Made by a program: the position numbers and the translations under genes
Source: Planctomycetota bacterium
GTDB lineage: Bacteria > Planctomycetota > Phycisphaerae > Sedimentisphaerales > Anaerobacaceae
Assembly: GCA_025459125.1 (NCBI GenBank)
Contig: JALORE010000084.1
Location: forward strand, 1-38,926
Reading direction: 5' to 3'
DNA: 38,926 nt
Part shown: positions 16,655 through 24,802 of the stretch, in pieces
How the letters are laid out: each line of letters begins with the position of its first letter
How positions within the stretch are numbered: position 1 is the first letter of the stretch
The notes under the pieces: generated by a model
What the model saw: only the letters and a program-made list of their open reading frames with translations
The model's database searches: none
What the model was told of the DNA's origin: nothing

Positions 16655-18415
16655 TCAGCGCCGCACCCACCCTTCCGCCTCCTGCTTGCTGATCTCCTGC
16701 GTGACGATGCTGTCGAGCCGCTTGAACTCATCCGGATCGGTCTCCGCAATGATCCGTTCGCGCAGCCGCAACGCTTCCAGGTACGTCGGGCGGTAGATCA
16801 GCGCGAGCCGCACGTGGAAGAGGGCCTTCTCGGTATCGCCTTCCAGGTAGAACTTGGCGGCCTTGGCATAGGCCTCTTCGGCGATCCGCGCGGCGTCGAT
16901 CACGCTGAGGCTATCCACCGCGGCGTCTCTCTTGAGCCGGATGTCCTCGGCACGTTTGTCGCCTTGGACCTCCGACGGCTCCTCAATGATGTGGGGCGTC
17001 AGAATGATGATCACCTCGTCCCGAGCCACCTTGTCCAGCTTGCCCCGGAAGAGCGCGCCGACAATGGGCAGGCTGCCCAGTACCGGCACCTGGGACTTGG
17101 TGACGTTGACGCTGTCCCGGAACAGGCCGCCGATGACCACGGTTTGTCCGTCCTTGACCATCACGTTCGTCCTCAGTTCCGTGGTGCGTTCGAACGGTTT
17201 GCCGTTCTGTTGCAGGTCGCCGGTGCTGTCCTTCGGATAGATATCCATCCGGATGTAGCCGTCGTCGCCAATGTAGGGCCGGAAGGCCAGGCGCGTACCG
17301 GTCTCCAGGAAGGCCGTGGAGGCCGTCGTCCCGCCGGTCTGCGTCGTCGTGGCGGTGTCTTCGTAGCCGATCTTCTTACCGATCAGCAACTGGCCTTCTT
17401 GCTTGTTCACCGCCAGGATCTTCGGATTGGCCAGGACCGTGGCATCGGTAATCTGCTCGAGGGCCGTGATGACCGCGCGTACGTTGCCCGCCGCGAAGCC
17501 CACCGTCAGCCCGGTGCCCCCGCCATTCTCGGAGAAGCCGAGGGTCTGGGCGTGCGTACCATACCCGCCACCGCTCACGATGAGATCCCGGTCCACCTGG
17601 ACGCCGCTGAGCAGGTTCCAGTCAACACCGAACTTGTTGTCCTCGGTCAGTTGGACGGACATGATCGTGGCCTCGATCAGGACCTGCCGCGGTCGCATAT
17701 CGATGGTGCGCAGGACGTTTTCGACCCGTTCGATACACTCGGGATAATCGAACACGACGATCATGTCATGGTTGGCGGGATCGTTCCCGCCGCCGCTGGA
17801 ATTGAGCCCGCCGCCGGAGCCCCCGGAGCTGCCGGAGATGTTCTTCTGCGCCGGGCTGGTGGCGGTGATCTTGGCCGAGGCCGAACCGCTCAGGATCGGC
17901 TGGAGCACCTTGACCGCCTCCTCCGCAGTGATGTAGTACAGCGTGAAGACCTTGTACTGCATGCGCGCCGGATCCTCTTTGATCCGCTTGTACTCCTCGA
18001 GAGTATAGACGCGGACGAACTCGCCGTCCACCTCGTACTTGAAGCCGTTGCCCAGGACCGCGTCCAGGGCCTTCTCGAAGGTCACGTTGTAGAGCCGGCT
18101 GACCGTCAGCGGACCGTCGACCCCCGTGCTCGGGATGATGTTCTTCTTGCACAGCACGGCCAGGAGACGCAGACTGTCCCGGATATTCGTGTCCTTCTGA
18201 AACGCGATGAATTTGATCAGGCCACTGGCAGGATCCACCTGGGCCTGATTCGGATCGATCTTGATACCATTCGTCGCGGCGAGGGGATCCGCCACCGCCG
18301 GACTCGGTTCGGCCGCGGTGACCAGTCCCGCGGTCCATACCAACAAAAGGAGGGCCAGACGGCATCGGCCTCTCCCACGCAACGCTACCGTATTCATAGT
18401 TTTGTCCTGAATCAT
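16655..18415 (-). CDS. gspD: Secretin (GspD/PilQ-type outer-membrane channel)
   Basis: Outer-membrane multimeric secretin, 586 aa. A signal peptide follows the second Met (LALLLLVWTAGLVTAAEP). An STN/N0-type domain spans about 60-130 (RDSLRLLAVLCKKNIIP, FEKALDAVLGNGFKY), then an N1-like region with a Gly/Ser-rich loop (about 190-215). PRQVLIEATIMSVQLTEDN begins the next segment. The secretin core (330-480) contains VLANPKILAVNKQEG, LRTNVMVKDGQTVVIGGL and VPVLGSLPIVGALFR, ending in DEVIIILTPHII. The C-terminal 90 residues form helical TPR-like repeats (EEAYAKAAKFYLEGDTEKAL), which is not standard for GspD. GTG/ATG choice: ATG 18415 or ATG 18397. No pilotin gene is visible. Confidence 0.93.
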   Translation of the reverse strand: MIQDKTMNTVALRGRGRCRLALLLLVWTAGLVTAAEPSPAVADPLAATNGIKIDPNQAQVDPASGLIKFIAFQKDTNIRDSLRLLAVLCKKNIIPSTGVDGPLTVSRLYNVTFEKALDAVLGNGFKYEVDGEFVRVYTLEEYKRIKEDPARMQYKVFTLYYITAEEAVKVLQPILSGSASAKITATSPAQKNISGSSGGSGGGLNSSGGGNDPANHDMIVVFDYPECIERVENVLRTIDMRPRQVLIEATIMSVQLTEDNKFGVDWNLLSGVQVDRDLIVSGGGYGTHAQTLGFSENGGGTGLTVGFAAGNVRAVITALEQITDATVLANPKILAVNKQEGQLLIGKKIGYEDTATTTQTGGTTASTAFLETGTRLAFRPYIGDDGYIRMDIYPKDSTGDLQQNGKPFERTTELRTNVMVKDGQTVVIGGLFRDSVNVTKSQVPVLGSLPIVGALFRGKLDKVARDEVIIILTPHIIEEPSEVQGDKRAEDIRLKRDAAVDSLSVIDAARIAEEAYAKAAKFYLEGDTEKALFHVRLALIYRPTYLEALRLRERIIAETDPDEFKRLDSIVTQEISKQEAEGWVRR

Positions 18416-18485
18416 AGACTTGCTCCTGTTTCTGGCTGCCGCCGCCTGCCGGCGCCGGCACCCGCATCGTTTGCCTGTGAACAGA

Positions 18486-19073
18486 TCAAGGAACTACTTC
18501 GAGATACTGCGCCAACTGCAGCGTCAGTTGTATGCCCCGACATTGCACAAGCACTGACTCAACATCTATCCGCAACACTTCAAATTCGTAGAACGCGGCG
18601 CCCTCCTTCACCGTGAGCCGGTCCCCGACGTTCAGTAATCGGTCATTGATAAAGACCTGGGGCCTCTCACTCCGGAGTACCGCTTCCAGCTTCAACGTCT
18701 TGGCGATTCGGGCAATCACTTCTTGCGTCTCGTTCGGCGAAACCACGGGTACTTCTTGATCAGTGCCTGTATTTCGACCGGCCTGCGGCCGAAAATCACT
18801 GGGGTTTTTCATGGTGAAGAAATCTCTCGGCAGGAAATCGTGACGACCGGGAGATTTCGGGAGTTCGAGCAGTTTGACCTCACGGGGCAGTCGGCGTACC
18901 ACGGCCGGGGTCGGCGCCGGCGCCGGACTCGCGGCCGCCGGGGCGGGCCGCTGCCCCAGGTATACCCGGATCCACATGAACAGCATGATCACGATCAGGG
19001 CGCAGGCGACCGCGGACTTCTTCCCACCCAGGCGCAGACGCTCCAGCAGCCGGGCGCCCGAAGAAAGACTCAT
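18486..19073 (-). CDS. GspC/PilP-like inner-membrane-anchored secretion protein
   Basis: Bitopic protein: a cytoplasmic basic N-terminus, one TM helix (SAVACALIVIMLFMWIRVYL), an Ala/Pro linker, then a C-terminal beta domain (RPQVFINDRLLNVGDRL, FEVLRIDVESVLVQCRGIQL). That layout matches GspC homology-region and PilP domains that link the inner-membrane PilN-O complex to the secretin; position after pilO and before the secretin agrees. Sequence identity to a named family is weak, so no symbol is given. Start uncertain: ATG 19073 (195 aa) is chosen, but ATG 19094/19091 and GTG 19103 overlap the pilO stop and are possible. Confidence 0.75.
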   Translation of the reverse strand: MSLSSGARLLERLRLGGKKSAVACALIVIMLFMWIRVYLGQRPAPAAASPAPAPTPAVVRRLPREVKLLELPKSPGRHDFLPRDFFTMKNPSDFRPQAGRNTGTDQEVPVVSPNETQEVIARIAKTLKLEAVLRSERPQVFINDRLLNVGDRLTVKEGAAFYEFEVLRIDVESVLVQCRGIQLTLQLAQYLEVVP

Positions 19074-19083
19074 GGTGGTCCGA

Positions 19084-19686
19084 TTATGCATCATGGTTCG
19101 CACCCACGGCCGAGATCGCCTCGGTCTCCTGTTGTTTCCCGGACTGTTCGAAAATGACCGCCTCCATTTGCAGGCTGACCTGCCCGGTCAAGTCGGTATC
19201 ATTCTCCAGCACCACCTTCTCGATCCGCACCAGCCTCTCCAGAGACTGCACCCGGGCGAAGAATTGGAACATGTCCGCCAGCGTCCCCTTGCAGGCCACG
19301 TGCACAGGGATGCAGTGCAGATGCTCCGTCTTCACACCGTCCCGCGGGAGCACCAGTTGCTCGCGCAGCCGGCAGTCCGCCATGATGCCGGTAATCTGCA
19401 GCAGGAACGCGCCGAGCGCGCGATCCGCGGGCACCCGGCGATCGAAACCTTCGACCGCTTTCTCCATGCCGCGCAGCCGCCGCTCCAGACCGGGCAACTC
19501 CGCGCTCTGAGCGGCCGCCATCCCGATCAGGCTCTTCTGTTGGGCCCGAGCCTGTCGCAGCGAGACCAGGCGCTGCTGGGAGGGCAGATAGCCGCACAGG
19601 ACGAAATCGCAGAGGAACAGGCCCGCGATGAGGTACACGAACATTTGCCGCTTGCGGTGCGACGGTCGGGAGGGGATCGTGCTCAT
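19084..19686 (-). CDS. pilO: PilO-like type IV pilus/T2SS inner-membrane assembly protein
   Basis: A 200-aa bitopic protein with one N-terminal TM helix (MFVYLIAGLFLCDFVLCGYL), a coiled coil (about 40-85) and a C-terminal ferredoxin-like domain (LHCIPVHVACKGTLADMFQFF, LERLVRIEKVVLENDT, VSLQMEAVIF) as in PilO. It forms the inner-membrane alignment complex with PilM and PilN. ATG 19686 overlaps the pilN TGA (ATGA), so the start is well supported. Identification rests on domain layout plus gene order pilM-N-O. Confidence 0.82.
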   Translation of the reverse strand: MSTIPSRPSHRKRQMFVYLIAGLFLCDFVLCGYLPSQQRLVSLRQARAQQKSLIGMAAAQSAELPGLERRLRGMEKAVEGFDRRVPADRALGAFLLQITGIMADCRLREQLVLPRDGVKTEHLHCIPVHVACKGTLADMFQFFARVQSLERLVRIEKVVLENDTDLTGQVSLQMEAVIFEQSGKQQETEAISAVGANHDA

Positions 19687-20405
19687 GACTCGTTCATCTC
19701 CTGGTAGTTGGCCACGTAGCACGCAATCTCGAACTCCGTCAGCTCCACCCGGCCTTCCGCGCGGGCGGCGCCCGGGCCCTCCGGTCCGCGCGGCGCCGTG
19801 CGCGTGCCGAGCGGGGTGTTGGCGTTGCCGTAGAACGCGGGGCGGACCTGGTGGAAATACGGCGACGCGTCGAGCTGGCAGACCAGAGCGGCCACGTCGG
19901 CGGGAAGGACCGCCACGCCGGTCAGAACCACCCGGAATTTGACAGGGCCCAAACACACGTCTTTCTCGCCCGCCGGTGTCCCGCCGGCCACGCGGACCGC
20001 GTTGCCCGGGCGCGGCTCCGTTGCGCCGGCGCGCCCCAGCGGCTCCGCCACAATCTCCACCTGGCGCAGCACGATGGGGTCGGCGACCAGGTGACTCAGC
20101 TCGGCCAGCACCGCGGCCAGATCCACCCGGGAGTCGATCTGCTCGACCAGCTTCGCCCGGGTTTTCAGATCGTTGAGCTTCCCGGTCAGCAGGGCGAATT
20201 CATGGACGACCCCTTCGCTGCACAGACGTTGACTTTCGAGCCCCGCGATCTCCGCCGCCGCCCGACCCACGCGGTGGGTCGCCACCAGGTTGAACGCCAT
20301 CATGATGAGAAAGACGATCAGCAGCGCCACGTACTGTTGCCGCACGTGCGCCTGCCGGCGTTTGTCCTCTTTATACCAGTCGGGCAGGAAATCGAGTTCT
20401 CTCAT
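19683..20405 (-). CDS. pilN: PilN-like inner-membrane assembly protein
   Basis: A 240-aa bitopic protein: short cytoplasmic leader MRELDFLPDWYKEDKRR (the PilN leader that docks to PilM normally reads INLLPWR), one TM helix (YVALLIVFLIMMAFNLVATH), a coiled coil (about 45-90) and a periplasmic alpha/beta domain (DLAAVLAELSHLVADPIVLRQ, VKFRVVLTGVAVLPADVAAL). An Arg/Gly/Pro-rich insertion (about 205-220) is not typical. It overlaps pilM by 4 nt and pilO by 4 nt, the ATGA pattern at both ends, so the three products are probably made in fixed ratio. Confidence 0.85.
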   Translation of the reverse strand: MRELDFLPDWYKEDKRRQAHVRQQYVALLIVFLIMMAFNLVATHRVGRAAAEIAGLESQRLCSEGVVHEFALLTGKLNDLKTRAKLVEQIDSRVDLAAVLAELSHLVADPIVLRQVEIVAEPLGRAGATEPRPGNAVRVAGGTPAGEKDVCLGPVKFRVVLTGVAVLPADVAALVCQLDASPYFHQVRPAFYGNANTPLGTRTAPRGPEGPGAARAEGRVELTEFEIACYVANYQEMNES

Positions 20406-21553
20406 GGCGCCACGTCCTCCACCACCGGTTCCGGCCGCCGCCGCGCTTCCCGTTCCATACGGGGCAAGACCGGGCAGCCCTTGAGACTCAGCCCCACGGC
20501 CAGAGCCAGGTCCGCATGACCGACGCCGGCCTCTTCGCCGGTCTGGTCCGAGCGGCAGTCGAAGCCGCGCAACGGCTCCGCCACCTCGATCTCGACCGAC
20601 AGGTGGCGGCGCAGGATATCGCGGAGGATCTGCTCATAGGCTCCGCCCCCGGCCACCACGGCCCGCTCCACGCGCTTGCCGCGGAACGTCACCGTGTAGT
20701 AGCGCAGACAGAGGGAGATCTCGCCGGCCAATTGCTCGGACGTCACATGGAGCGCGTCCACGATGTGCCGGCGCGTGTCGGCATCGATGGCGTCATCCCG
20801 CTGCAGCCGCAGCCGAAACGACTCGGCCTCGGGCGCCGCGATCCCCAAGGCCGCCGCCACCTGGTCGTTGAACTGCTCCATACCGACCGCGATCTGCTTG
20901 ACAAAACAGATTTCTCCGCTCCGGCCGAACACGACCGTCGTATACCGATACCCGACATCGATGAAGATGGCCGTGCGCTCCCGGTCCTCCTGGCGGCGCA
21001 TCGTGCGCTCGAACGTCCGGAACAGGGCGCAGGGTGGAGCATCAATGGCCGTGGGCGTGAGGTCTGCTTCCTCCAGCAGTTGCAGGTGGGCGGCGATCGT
21101 CTCATGATCGACGGCGAGCAGGATGTACTCATTCTTGACCTCGTCGCCTTGGCGCACGCTGCCGGCCAGCAGGTGGTGCACGATGGCGTGAGCCGGGTCC
21201 AGGTCGAACCGCGTCGCGGCTTCCCGGCGCAGGAGCCGGTCCGCCTCGTCGGCCTCGGCCTCCGGCAGCCGCAACGAGGTGATGCGGACCTTGCCCATGG
21301 GCAAAGCAGAGACCACGCCGTGGCCGTGGAACTGCCCCTCGGCCAGCAACCGCCGGAGCGCCGGGACGAGAACACGCCGGTGCTCCTGGGCGTCCCCGGC
21401 CGGATCGAGTTCCAGGGGAAGCTTGCGGGCCGCCAGCACCTTCAGCCGGTCGTCCCGGACCGCCAGTTGCACCATCTTCAGACCGCTGTGCCCGATGTCC
21501 AGGCCGATGGGCTGAATCCTGTGGTTCGCGGTTATCCAGTTCAGTGCCGCCAT
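20402..21553 (-). CDS. pilM: PilM-like actin-fold ATPase
   Basis: Cytoplasmic actin-like protein of 383 aa that docks on the PilN leader. Motifs: phosphate-1 GLDIGHSGLKMVQL, the SHS2-insert region (ALPMGKVRITSLRLPEAEAD), phosphate-2 AIFIDVGYRYTTVVF, GMEQFNDQVA, and the adenosine motif RAVVAGGGAYEQIL. The PilM family averages about 350 aa. ATG 21553 follows the broken gspH stop by 15 nt. The C-terminal tail past about 350 is Arg/Pro-rich. It is the first gene of the overlapping pilM-N-O block. Confidence 0.9.
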   Translation of the reverse strand: MAALNWITANHRIQPIGLDIGHSGLKMVQLAVRDDRLKVLAARKLPLELDPAGDAQEHRRVLVPALRRLLAEGQFHGHGVVSALPMGKVRITSLRLPEAEADEADRLLRREAATRFDLDPAHAIVHHLLAGSVRQGDEVKNEYILLAVDHETIAAHLQLLEEADLTPTAIDAPPCALFRTFERTMRRQEDRERTAIFIDVGYRYTTVVFGRSGEICFVKQIAVGMEQFNDQVAAALGIAAPEAESFRLRLQRDDAIDADTRRHIVDALHVTSEQLAGEISLCLRYYTVTFRGKRVERAVVAGGGAYEQILRDILRRHLSVEIEVAEPLRGFDCRSDQTGEEAGVGHADLALAVGLSLKGCPVLPRMEREARRRPEPVVEDVAP

Positions 21554-21568
21554 AAGGGACGATTCCGC

Positions 21569-22050
21569 CTAATTCGAGATCGAGATAAATCCGGTAACGG
21601 GCTCTACTTGGACGGTCCGCGTGACACCTGCGGCTCCCAGCGTGACCACGCCGCTGTTCAAGGGGATCGTGCCGGCGCTGCCCCGATAGGGACTGCCCAG
21701 ATAATCGAAGCTCACCGCCGCCACCCCATCGAAGGCCGCATCGACCAGGTCGACTTGACCCAGCCGGGTGTCGCTGCGGAAATTGACAACGTAAGAGAAT
21801 CCCTTCTTGACCGGGTGCGAAACGGTGGTTCCGCTTTCATCCACGACGCGATAGGTCTCATTCGTCTTGTCGAAAACGACCCCATACTTCTGTCCCCGGC
21901 TGATCGACATGCTTTTGGCGTATTCCAGGTCGGCCGCCAGCATGGTCACGGCGGCGCGCAGTTGCGTGGCGCCCGCGGCACCACGACGATCAGCAACTCG
22001 ATCATCGTGAATCCGTGTCGAAGGATTTGCGGTTTCATGTTTCGGCACAT
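21569..22050 (-). pseudogene. gspH: GspH-type pseudopilin gene broken near its pilin helix
   Basis: The correct start is ATG 22050 with AGGAGG at 22061-22066. It encodes MCRNMKPQILRHGFTMIEL, a prepilin leader with cleavage site G/F and Glu5, continuing LIVVV and then leaving frame at about 21980. The rest of the protein (QLRAAVTMLAADLEYAKS, then KYGVVFDKTNETYRVV) is in another frame, to TAA 21569. About a dozen residues of the hydrophobic pilin helix (usually ILGILAA...) are absent at the junction, so this looks like a deletion of 3n+1 bases rather than a simple slip. Either the gene is dead in this strain or the assembly is wrong here. GspH is the minor pseudopilin of the tip complex. Confidence 0.78.
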
Positions 22051-22421
22051 TGTAACCCTACCTCCTTTTGTTCATTCGGTCCGTTCCGGCGCCGGCTTTA
22101 CTCCAAGCACCGCCCGCTCTGGCCCCGGCGGCGGCGCGCTCCCCGGCTCGTCGGAGAGGTTCGCGCAGACCCGCCGTCCGATATGCGGCGGTCTCCTCGT
22201 CCCGGTCGATACAGCCGGAAGATCCCCCCCACCCAACCGCCACCGTCCGGAAAACACGCACCCCGCTGTGTTCCGCCCCAGGCTCGGGCGGCCCGTCCCA
22301 CGACCGCCGGCGGAGCGAGTCCAGCCGCGCCGATGGCGTCCGGCGGAGCAATTCTCCGCTCCGGCGGGGACGGGTCCGATAAGCGAACCAGGGATCTCAC
22401 CTGCGAGGTTCTCATGGCGGC
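22051..22421. other. Intergenic region between gspK-like gene and gspH
   Basis: 371 bases with no convincing gene; minus-strand frames of 97-105 codons are Arg/Gly/Ala-rich and resemble nothing known. A hairpin lies at 22340-22364 (CGGAG and CTCCG around CAATT, flanked by CCGG on both sides), placed just after the gspK-like gene. The ribosome site of gspH is at the left edge. The gap is odd in an otherwise tightly packed operon and may be repeat-derived. Confidence 0.5.
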
Positions 22422-23621
22422 CTACGGCCTCCCCACGCGACGATAGAAACCAGCCGCGGCCGGACTCCACTCGGTCTGGCTCCCCGCGGCGCCCGCCAGA
22501 ATCGCCGCCCGCATCGGGTCGGCTGTGATGGTCACGATCGATGCGACTCCGTCCAGAGCGTCCCCGATGAAGAGGCCACCGGCAATCGTCACCGTGGAGG
22601 CCGTCACCGTCACATTTCGCCCGACCACGACGAGTCCTTCGATCTGCAACCCGTTGACGCCGATGACCTCCAGGTTGCCTCGGACATAGAGCGCCGGCAG
22701 AGTCCAAGGCGCGATCATCCGGCTGCCATGCGCGTTGCCACCGATGGTGAGATTGCCGTCCACCAGCAACATCCCCCGGATCGTCACGGGCTCGCCGATA
22801 ATGAGATTGCCCACGTGGCGCCAGATCCGGTCCGGTTGATACGTGCCGGCGACCGGCGTCATCATGGGAACGATCTGGTAGGCGGGTGAGTTCGTGTAGG
22901 CGGCGGTCACCGGCGGCCAGGCCAGCGTGAGCGGCTGGGGATTGAGCCGGCCGGTCCGGATTCCGGCGCCGGTGAGGGTGGGGGCGAAGACGTCCCCGTC
23001 GATCGCGCCGGCATTGGCCAGCCCCGCGGCGCAGGAGACGTCGCCGTAGACCGTCACCCCGGGCCACAGCGTGCCGGCCGCTCCCACCCACAACCCGATA
23101 CATGGGTCCAGCCGCAGTCGCGCGGTCAGACGGCTGCGCCCGGTCTTTTGACCGTGGTCGAGCCGGTAGGCCTCGCAGTCAATCCGGTATATGCAGCGCT
23201 CCGTGGGATCGTTGCCGTCCGGGGCGACCTGCACATCATAGTAGTCCTGGCTGCCCGGCGCCAGTTGCTGGCCCGCGGCGCCGGTCGCCCAGAACGCTGC
23301 CGGGACATCCTGCGGGTGCAGGATCAGCCCCTTGGCGTGCTCCAGGCCGGAATGAGCCAGTTGGTCCATCTGGAGACGCAACAGCGTGTTGTCCCCGCAG
23401 ACCAGCTCGGTGTCCATGCGCGCGACAAAGCCCAGCGAGATGACGGTGACGAACATCACGAGTAACAACACCATGAGCAGCGCCACACCCGGACGGCACG
23501 CGCGGAATGATACCCGCGGACAGAACGACGGAACCGGGGAACGGTGGAACGCTGGAAGCATGGGTGGACGATCCGCGCCGCCCATCATTCCATCGTTCCA
23601 GTATTCCGTGATGCCGTGCAT
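22422..23621 (-). CDS. GspK/PilX-like minor pseudopilin with bactofilin-like beta-repeat tail
   Basis: A 399-aa protein whose hydrophobic segment (RPGVALLMVLLLVMFVTVIS, about residues 43-62) resembles the N-terminal helix of GspK/PilX proteins. The following region (ELVCGDNTLLRLQMDQLAHS, GLEHAKGLI) matches GspK/PilX style. The C-terminal half (about 250-385) is a run of short beta strands with Gly turns (VDGNLTIGG, VRGNLEVIGVNG, IEGLVVVGRNVTV, IAGGLFIGDA), like polymer-forming bactofilin-type repeats. The start ATG 23621 lies 18 nt after the gspJ stop with GGAG upstream, but the first ~35 codons overlap an inverted repeat; ATG 23561 is an alternative. Position after gspJ supports GspK. Confidence 0.75.
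   Translation of the reverse strand: MHGITEYWNDGMMGGADRPPMLPAFHRSPVPSFCPRVSFRACRPGVALLMVLLLVMFVTVISLGFVARMDTELVCGDNTLLRLQMDQLAHSGLEHAKGLILHPQDVPAAFWATGAAGQQLAPGSQDYYDVQVAPDGNDPTERCIYRIDCEAYRLDHGQKTGRSRLTARLRLDPCIGLWVGAAGTLWPGVTVYGDVSCAAGLANAGAIDGDVFAPTLTGAGIRTGRLNPQPLTLAWPPVTAAYTNSPAYQIVPMMTPVAGTYQPDRIWRHVGNLIIGEPVTIRGMLLVDGNLTIGGNAHGSRMIAPWTLPALYVRGNLEVIGVNGLQIEGLVVVGRNVTVTASTVTIAGGLFIGDALDGVASIVTITADPMRAAILAGAAGSQTEWSPAAAGFYRRVGRP
23537..23609. repeat. Octad-type inverted repeat inside the gspK-like N-terminal region
   Basis: The left arm is GGAACGGT, GGAACGCT, GGAAGCAT, GGGTGGAC (8-nt period from 23539). The right arm is GCCCATCA, TTCCATCG, TTCCAGTA, TTCCGTG. The two arms are approximate reverse complements. 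On the minus strand it is read in frame as EYWNDGMMGG ... MLPAFHRSPVPSF. Related copies lie at 4425-4487, 9585-9628 and 38271-38300. Confidence 0.7.
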
Positions 23622-23639
23622 ATCGTTGCGGCGCTGCTC

Positions 23640-24308
23640 CTAGTCGTCATCCGCGATCAGGTTGGTTTCATCGCTGCTGAGCAGATGCTCGGTGGAAGCA
23701 CACAGGGTGGCCGCGATCTCATAATGACGCAGACCCTGGCCCTCGGCTCGATCGAAGGAGATGGTCACCCGCCGGGTGCGGGGCGGACTCTGGTCCAGCA
23801 TGAACGTGACATTGCTGCATCCCGGCAGAAGCGTGGTCCGCCGTACCCGGTTCGTGGGCGTATAGGCCTGCACCAGGGCCGTCTTGGTCGAGGCCAGGGC
23901 CAGTACCGCCAGAACGGGCTGGCCCGGCAGTCCCACGGCGCTCACGACGGTGGGGCTGTTCTTCACGACGAACTGCCGGAGCTTCAACGCGTGATTCGGG
24001 TCATCATATTCAAGGTAGACCACTTCGTTGGCATCAATCACATCGGGACGGCGGTCGTCGACGGCCCAGACCACCAGGTCGGTGTCCGGGGCGGCGCAGA
24101 GGAGCCGGCCCGTGCGAAACAGCTCGCCCAGCCGCAGCGTCGCGTACCGCAATTCGGCCTCGGCTCGGATCGTGTCCTCGGCATCCCGCGCCCCCGTGCT
24201 CATCGCAAACGCCAGGGTGGCCACCGCGGCCATGAGGATGCTCGTGATCAGCAGTCCAATCAGCAGTTCGATGACGGTAAACGCCTGGTCGTGTCGAGCG
24301 GTTTTCAT
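23640..24308 (-). CDS. gspJ: GspJ-type minor pseudopilin
   Basis: Prepilin-like protein of 222 aa from ATG 24308, with AGGATGAG upstream. The leader MKTARHDQA is followed by FTVIELLIGLLITSILMAAV (Phe+1, Glu5), a normal type IV prepilin helix except that Ala precedes the cleavage Phe instead of Gly. The soluble part (LRYATLRLGELFRTGRLLCA, DDRRPDVIDANEVVYLEY, VTISFDRAEGQGLRHYEI) resembles GspJ. Longer starts at 24329 or 24407 add sequence before the leader and are less likely. It lies between gspI and the gspK-like gene, the usual I-J-K order. Confidence 0.8.
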   Translation of the reverse strand: MKTARHDQAFTVIELLIGLLITSILMAAVATLAFAMSTGARDAEDTIRAEAELRYATLRLGELFRTGRLLCAAPDTDLVVWAVDDRRPDVIDANEVVYLEYDDPNHALKLRQFVVKNSPTVVSAVGLPGQPVLAVLALASTKTALVQAYTPTNRVRRTTLLPGCSNVTFMLDQSPPRTRRVTISFDRAEGQGLRHYEIAATLCASTEHLLSSDETNLIADDD

Positions 24309-24355
24309 CGCGATCTCATCCTGCCCCATACATCCAGTCCGCGTGTTCCGCTTCT

Positions 24356-24802
24356 CTACTCGTTGATGAGCCGGTGGAGCGTGGCGACCGGCCGGCCCTG
24401 GTAGCACACGGAGACGGAGGCGCGAATGAAATCAGCCGGCAGGTCACTGCTCTCCTGGGGTACCCGGACATTCACGCAAACCACTTGCCGGCTGAACCCG
24501 GCATACTGCGGGTCCGTGAAGACCGTGCCGACGGCATCCCGGACCTGCCCCTGTGCCTCCGTGTAGTTGTAGCCGGAAACGATCTGGTCGGCAGGCGTGG
24601 CGACGATCCGTTCCATCAGGTCGTTGGCCAGCCTGGCGGCGAGGGTCAACCGCATTCCTTCGGCCTGGACCGCGGCGCCATGAGAAAACGGCAACAGCAC
24701 GCCGGCCGCCGCCATCCCCAGCAGGACAAGGGCCATCGTGGCCTCCGCCAACGTGAACCCGGAGGGCCGCGCGCGCCGCGACCGGAGGGGGTTAGTAGTC
24801 AT
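24356..24802 (-). CDS. gspI: GspI-type minor pseudopilin
   Basis: A 148-aa prepilin-like protein. The leader MTTNPLRSRRARPSG is followed by FTLAEATMALVLLGMAAAGVL (Phe+1, Glu5), then LAARLANDLMERIVATPADQ, typical of GspI/PilV. ATG 24802 overlaps the upstream gene by 11 nt and has GGAG about 12 nt upstream. Its product would form the pseudopilus tip with GspJ, GspK and GspH. Confidence 0.82.
   Translation of the reverse strand: MTTNPLRSRRARPSGFTLAEATMALVLLGMAAAGVLLPFSHGAAVQAEGMRLTLAARLANDLMERIVATPADQIVSGYNYTEAQGQVRDAVGTVFTDPQYAGFSRQVVCVNVRVPQESSDLPADFIRASVSVCYQGRPVATLHRLINE

Noticed and set aside
16814-18616. 600-codon plus-strand frame over the secretin
   Set aside because: Antisense open frame caused by high GC; no signal peptide or motif.
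21975-21990. Programmed frameshift in gspH
   Set aside because: No slippery heptamer or downstream structure is apparent, and residues of the pilin helix are missing, which points to a deletion.
20516-22528. 670-codon plus-strand frame over pilM/gspH
   Set aside because: Antisense open frame; the sense strand encodes PilM with overlaps on both sides.
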